From positions 25,608,949-25,672,948 of the forward strand of contig NC_064773.1 in assembly GCF_011397635.1 (NCBI RefSeq): 64,000 nucleotides of DNA, read 5' to 3'. The notes under the pieces are model-generated. The model was not told the DNA's origin. It ran no database searches and saw nothing but the letters and a program-made list of their open reading frames with translations. The position numbers were made by a program, and so were the translations under genes. Of the stretch, positions 59,018-64,000 are shown piece by piece. Origin of the DNA: Epinephelus fuscoguttatus (Eukaryota > Chordata > Actinopteri > Perciformes > Serranidae). Positions within the stretch are counted from its first letter, which is position 1; each line of letters starts with the position of its first letter.

Positions 59018-60455
59018 TTAAAGGTTCCTACCTCCTACCTCGTTTGGTCCGGACTTTAGGACTTTTCCGTTTGATCCGGACCAAATTTACAGGTGTGAAA
59101 GCTCCCCCGGACCATGGTCCGGACCAAAGACCCGAAATTTGGTCCGACCAAAATAGATGGTCTCGGTCCAGACCCAACGAAATCATGGTTCGGACTTTTG
59201 CAGTGTGAAAGCTTATTTTTCGATAGTTCGGACTTTAAAACCTTTAACCCTATGGGCCCAAACGACGCATAGTGCGTCCAAATTCATACCTGTTCTCTGT
59301 GGATTTTCTCTGCGACTGTGTGTCATAGCAAGAAGGATGTGCATATCACGTGAAACAGCGGAACAGTAGCTTTCCGCCTTTGCGCACCCAGACAACTGTA
59401 GCCTAATTATGCATGTATGACAGGGCAGTTGTCACCATATGCACTGAGGGAGACAAAAACCACTATTCAATGCGACTATCTGCAATCAGCACATAAATGT
59501 ATCTCTATGTCAACTGTCCCGTCACATCTGATGTCAGATCAGAGGGGACTGGCACTGTTTGGCACACGTAATGGAGCTGCTCCCGCCTGTACCCCCGGCT
59601 GTGCGGGCTCGCCTGGCTCATCCTCGTCCTCCTCCTCCTCCTGCTGCTGCGGTGTGGCACCGTTTGGCACGTCTGGCACGTTTTGGCACACGTAATGGAA
59701 ACCCAACCTGATTTGATTAACACAGCTGCAAACTAATGAGTTCACATCCCTCTCAGCCAACCACAAACAGCCACAGCATCAGATAGGGAGTATATATTCA
59801 GCATCTGTCATCTTAGAAAAGTCAAAAGAAAAGAAACAGAGTGAGACTGCGAGAGAAAAAGAGAGAGCGCGTGCGCGCACGAGAGAAACAGTCAACAAAT
59901 TGTAAGTTATGTTCGGTGTCTTAAGGGTTTACGTGCTTCATGTGATTGTTTATACAAATGTTAAAATATTCTTGCTTAACGTGATCTACAAAGATGGAGT
60001 ACATTTTTGCAAGGAGGAGGAGTACGCTGCTGCTCTCTTCTGCCATGGTGAATTAAGTAAACTCTCATTACAACTTCGTGCGGCGCATTTAAGGGCAAAG
60101 AGAGGGGCTCATTTGATTGGTGTGATGTGAATCGGCTGTGTAAAACCCACTCCACGCCTTCTCTCCTCCGTCTTTCCGACTTGCGCAGGTAGGAGGGACG
60201 GAGGTGGGAAAGAGGAGTAGCTGCGCCAGAGAGCACGGTGTACCAAACTTGCAAAACGCCTAGTTGGCGAAGTGCAGGTGCGCTGCGCCTCCCCCTCACC
60301 CGGTCTGCGAAACTAGAGGCCACGTAGGTAACGTCAATATGTCATTTGGTCCGGTCGCCTTAATGTAGTGTGAAACCAAACCAGTCGGACCAAATGTATA
60401 CAATGTAGCAAAAACATGGACCTTGGTCTAGACTTTCAGGTGTGAAAGCCCCCTT
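59018..60455. mobile_element. non-autonomous DNA transposon rich in GGTCCGGACC
   Basis: Both ends carry TTTGGTCCGG words and a GGTGTGAAAGC motif (59092-59102 on the left, 60440-60450 on the right). The left end has a perfect palindrome CGGACCATGGTCCG (59108-59121) overlapping GGTCCGGACC (59116-59125). The right tip, as complement, reads CTTAAGGGGGCTTTCACACC, a familiar fish MITE end. The interior holds a near-repeated GTTTGGCACACGTAATGGA/TTTTGGCACACGTAATGGA (59557 and 59681). No transposase seen. Confidence 0.65.
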
Positions 60456-61044
60456 AAGGGTGGCATATAGCAATGTGGACTGCACATTGCAACTAGAATT
60501 CCTTTAGTGTTCATTGTTCAGGAGGTTTTTAATTAATTATTTGCAGAGGTCTCTTCTTCTCCCAAACAAACGGATCAGGTGAGTAATACTGGTAAAAACA
60601 CTGAATGAAGCAGTTTTATGTCACAAATCAGTGTTTCTCCAATGCTATTTTGCATTCCACCACATGCTAATGTGCACTCACCTTAAGATCTAGATGTTGA
60701 GGTTTTCACAGGGAGCCAACCCTGTGATTTAAAGAGTTTCTCTGACGTTGCTTGTCATGGAGGGGCTGCTAACTACAGTGGCCTAAGTAAAACATGAAAA
60801 ACCCAAATGACCCTATCCATTGTTTGCTTTGTCCATTCTTGGCTATCGTAGAAACATAGCGGTGCAACACAGCCAACCCTATAGACCAGGACCTGCTCCC
60901 TATGTAGATATAAACCGCTCATTCAAAGGCAACAAAACCATGATGATTCTTATTTTCAGGTGACTAAACACTAACGATAACACACTTATTATATTATAAA
61001 TTTCTGCCAGTATATCCCCCTAAATCCTACACACTGGACCTTAA
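60455..61044. mobile_element. MITE, family I copy 2, inverted
   Basis: It ends in TTTCTGCCAGTATATCCCC then CCTACACACTGGACCTTAAGG, the complement of the left tip of 51101-51757. The opposite end has GCACATTGCAACTAGAATTCC. It abuts the GGTCCGGACC-rich element on its left. Confidence 0.7.
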
Positions 61045-61059
61045 GGTATGATGTCACCA

Positions 61060-61175
61060 TGGTTCTTTGCCTAAAACTAACCCACGTAACTTTGAGTTAA
61101 GTCCATAACATCACACATGGGGCACTAATTAGTTAGATATCATATGAAACCTTGTATGACAAAAAGTTATACATG
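61060..61175 (+). repeat. interspersed repeat, family H fragment
   Basis: Shares AACCCACGTAACTTTGAG, TTAAGTCC and ATATCATATGAAACCTTGTATG with copy 1, same orientation. Confidence 0.5.
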
Positions 61176-61657
61176 TAGCTTCATGCTAACATGAGGGAAA
61201 CCTGTAGTCTTGGTTGCTGATGTCGTTAATTTCTCTCTGATTTCAGATCAAATACTGCTGAAACATGTCTGGTTGTGAAGATTTTGGTTTACAAACATTA
61301 CTTGATGATTTTTCACAGTAGAAAGTGCCACTATACTCAGTGCTGAGAAACAAAATATGCTAGACCTGTAAACACTGACCAGTCCGGACAGACAGTTTTC
61401 TTTGGGAGGGGCTCTTAAAGAGACAGGCGCTAAGACAGAGGGTGAATACAGATGTTCCAGCACAGACAGTTTAAGGAAATTAAAGTGTTTTTTGAACATT
61501 AAAGCATGTAAATGTTGTGATAGAAACCCAAAATACAAGAGTGAACCTGCAAATAGTCATGATAGGTCCCCTTCAAGGGATTTGAGTCACCATTAATTAG
61601 CAGCATTCTTCCTGACAGGTGTGAAGTGGAGGGGAGAGCTTATGTTCACAATATATA

Positions 61658-61660
<3 letters not shown>

Positions 61661-61699
<39 letters not shown>

Positions 61700-61713
61700 T
61701 GTGTGTGTGTGTA
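61661..61713. repeat. (GT)n microsatellite
   Basis: About 26 GT units with one GAGT interruption. Confidence 0.95.
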
Positions 61714-62720
61714 TAAAGATAAAAAATGTACTACAAGATGGATTTCGTGTCCATGCAGCGCTAACACAAGGTAATTAGACAGCAACTTGCACCAAGGACT
61801 TTAACGCTGGGTAACATTGCCCAGGTGATTTAAGTTACACACACTTACATGCACCAAACCTATTGTCATACAAATACACACACATAAAGGGGCCGACAGA
61901 CACAGTCTTACGCTGGTGATTTACAGTCGCAGAGCTGTAAAAATCGATCGGAGTCAGGGTCACCTCATACACAGCGGCAATGTACACATCTCATCCCTCC
62001 ATCTGTCTTATCCTCCTTTCTTTACATCCTTTAGAATCCCTCTTTTCTGCCATCCATCTGCTCAACAGCCCACATCTCCCGTATATTTTTCCTGATTTTG
62101 TCCATTTCATTTGTCTTTTTTCCCAGCACTTGCCTATTCTTTACCTTGTCTTTCCACATGGCTTACAGCTTCCCATAAATTATGTCTTTAATTTACATCC
62201 TTCTGTCAGAATCTGCCCTCTTAATCCTTCTCCTCAACCCCTGCTAGTCTGTTCCCTCTGCGTCTTACTCTCATCCATTGTACGTCGTTAACCTCACATT
62301 GCAGTGTGTGTGTTTACAGTACCTATAGCAGTTTTGTGTGGCAAGTCAAGGGGATTACTGCTGGGCATATCAGTAGGAGAAAAAGGAGAAATAGTGCCGT
62401 TGAGGAGGCAAAGGGGAGGTGAAGTAGGGACGCAGACAGGAAGAAAATGAGAGGAAGTGGTTGGAAGCAAGAGCACCAGAGGGATGAATGATGCTATGAA
62501 AGCAAATGGGAGTGGACAAAATATTCTCTTTCAATATCAGTTAATTGAATGTTATAGTATTAATTAGACCGCTGAGAGTTAAGATTCCTCCTGAAACTGC
62601 GAAAATGTCAGAACGCTTGTTTCTTAATTTCATATTCAAATTCAGAATTTACTATTAATGTCTTACACTGAGAGAAGAGTGCAAGTTCAGAGCCAGATGA
62701 AAAGTATTACAATTTGTGAT
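61714..62720. other. intergenic, no gene recognised
   Basis: The 103-codon ORF at 61980-62291 is hydrophobic and His/Ser-rich with no domain; chance is likely. Confidence 0.3.
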
Positions 62721-63835
62721 TCAGTCCTAAAAAAAAAAGAGATTTGTACAATCTTAGTTATATCCAAGAAGGGTTCTTCCTGAAGGGCTGATGTTCCCAT
62801 TTGCTTCTGAAGAACCCTTTTTTTTAGGAAAGGGCTCAAGGGTTCTTTGTAAAGCAGGATTTATACATCTGCGCCAAATCCACGCCATATGACCAACACA
62901 AAGCTTATGCCGTAGCCTACACTGTAGCCTGGTGTGCAACAGACCTCCTGTCTATTTTTGTAAGCTGAAACCATTTCCCTCAGTGGAAACAAAGCTTTTA
63001 TGTACTTTTATTTCACAGATAAGAAACAATAACTTGTGAAGACAAGAAAGCCTCCACAAAATAGCATTTCAAGTCTTGTGTGTGATTTATCCTGGCTTCG
63101 TATGAGTAGAGGAAATCTCCGTCGGTCACTAGGCTAATTTATACAATGTAAAATGCCACAAACTTGTGCTAATAACGTTAGCATGTTATATTTGTTTGGA
63201 AAACATAGTATATGACAGTTTTTTTTGTCAGTGAACCTTATGAGTTGTAATGGAGCTGCATTTTGTAATGTTACCTTTGTTAAATGTTGTTGTCTATGGC
63301 TTCATGAGTAGAGGAAAAGTCTGCAAGCCACTAGGCTAAATTATACAGTGTGAAATGCCATAGGCTTGTGCTAAAAACATTAGCATGTTGTATTAGTGGG
63401 GAAAATCTGTCCAGTAGAAGAAGTGCTTTGTTTATGACTGCTGCAAATTATAATGAAGCTGATTTGTGTACTTTTAAATGTAACTGTCCCTATTAAGCCA
63501 TGTTTAATGTGTGTTTTGGGTGATTTTATAACCAAACTTAACAGTACTTCACAGAAACCCAGCTGCCGACTAGTGTTTTGGAGATGTTCTGCAAAGTGAC
63601 ACAGACACAGTAACACTGTATAAATGCTCACAAGGGCGTCGACTAAAGGCCTACCTTTCACATATGGTTTTCGGTATAACCCCTCATGATAGTTTCTAAG
63701 TAGAACACTCTGAAAGGGATCCAGGTGGATAGTTTATAAAAGGTTGTACCAGGAACCAAAAACAGTTTTCCTATGGGAACAAGCCAAAGAACCCTATATG
63801 GTTTTAGTTAGCATCTTTATTTCTAAGAGTGTAGG
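62721..63835. mobile_element. MITE with AAGAACCCT arms, possible
   Basis: The left arm has CTTAGTTATATCCAAGAAGG then GTTCTTCC. The right arm, as complement, has CTACACTCTTAGAAATAAAG, ACTAAAACCATATAGGG and TTCTTTGG. The CTAAGAGTGTAG tip (63823-63834) is characteristic of a common fish element. The 204-bp duplication lies within it. Confidence 0.5.
63094..63490 (+). repeat. tandem duplication, period 204 bp
   Basis: GGCTTCRTATGAGTAGAGG at 63094 and GGCTTCATGAGTAGAGG at 63298 begin two copies. Each continues with CACTAGGCTAA, TGAAATGCCA, CTTGTGCTAA, GTTAGCATGTT and ATAATGRAGCTG. About 80% alike by eye. Confidence 0.75.
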
Positions 63836-64000
63836 GACAGTGAGAAAGAAAACGCAAGTTGAAATGAGGGAAACGATTGAGGCTGAATCAAAAGACAAAG
63901 ACAGATCATCCTAATTGTGTGACCTTTTCCTCAAAAACAAAGACGGATAGAGTGAGAGAGGGAGAGGGTTTCGTGAAGAAACCCATTTGTGTGAGCCTGG

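Noticed and set aside
59539..59766. Glu/Asp-rich ORF over the TCCTCCTCC stretch
   Set aside because: A trinucleotide run within a transposon interior; not supported as a gene.

Overview
This is eukaryotic, vertebrate DNA, and almost certainly comes from a ray-finned fish. It is AT-rich and non-operonic, with many (CA)n/(GT)n, (GA)n and homopolymer tracts. It is crowded with short non-autonomous transposons and carries a 5'-truncated L2/Maui-type LINE. Only two protein-coding genes are supportable, both on the minus strand. One is gpr85 (SREB2), an intron-free coding sequence at 15521-16636. The other is smim30, a 62-residue membrane micropeptide gene at 22998-23186. I recall these two genes as neighbours in mammals too (human 7q31), so the pair looks like an old vertebrate block. 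Everything else is non-coding.

Layout: 1-13.7 kb is intergenic. It holds an interspersed repeat (100-612), a clean hAT-like element with an 8-bp target duplication (2004-2317), a decayed transposase-like ORF (2669-3208), and two long fold-back elements (9128-9548 and 9658-10193). The interval 10.2-13.7 kb has few repeats. 13.7-18.4 kb is the gpr85 unit: a probable 3' UTR, the coding exon with an acceptor at 16806, a probable 1.27-kb 5'-UTR intron, a noncoding first exon, and a promoter region with an NRF-1-type palindrome. 18.5-20.4 kb is a transposon-framed minisatellite. 22.5-23.3 kb is smim30.

From 25 to 64 kb I see no supportable host gene. This part is a patchwork of unique sequence and nested mobile elements. 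It includes MITE families with very long inverted repeats, an RTE-like short retroposon inserted into a MITE with a perfect 9-bp duplication, a 133-bp tandem family, the L2 LINE (42.1-44.26 kb), a 57-bp-period array (55.43-55.99 kb), a GGTCCGGACC-rich DNA transposon (59.0-60.45 kb) and a 204-bp tandem duplication (63.09-63.49 kb).

The two genes do not form a pathway that the sequence can show. gpr85 encodes an orphan brain-type class A receptor and smim30 a small membrane peptide. I found no CRISPR array, rRNA gene, intact tRNA gene, viral gene or biosynthetic cluster, and I do not think the window holds a new multi-gene system. The most unusual structures are the repeat arrays and the nested MITEs.
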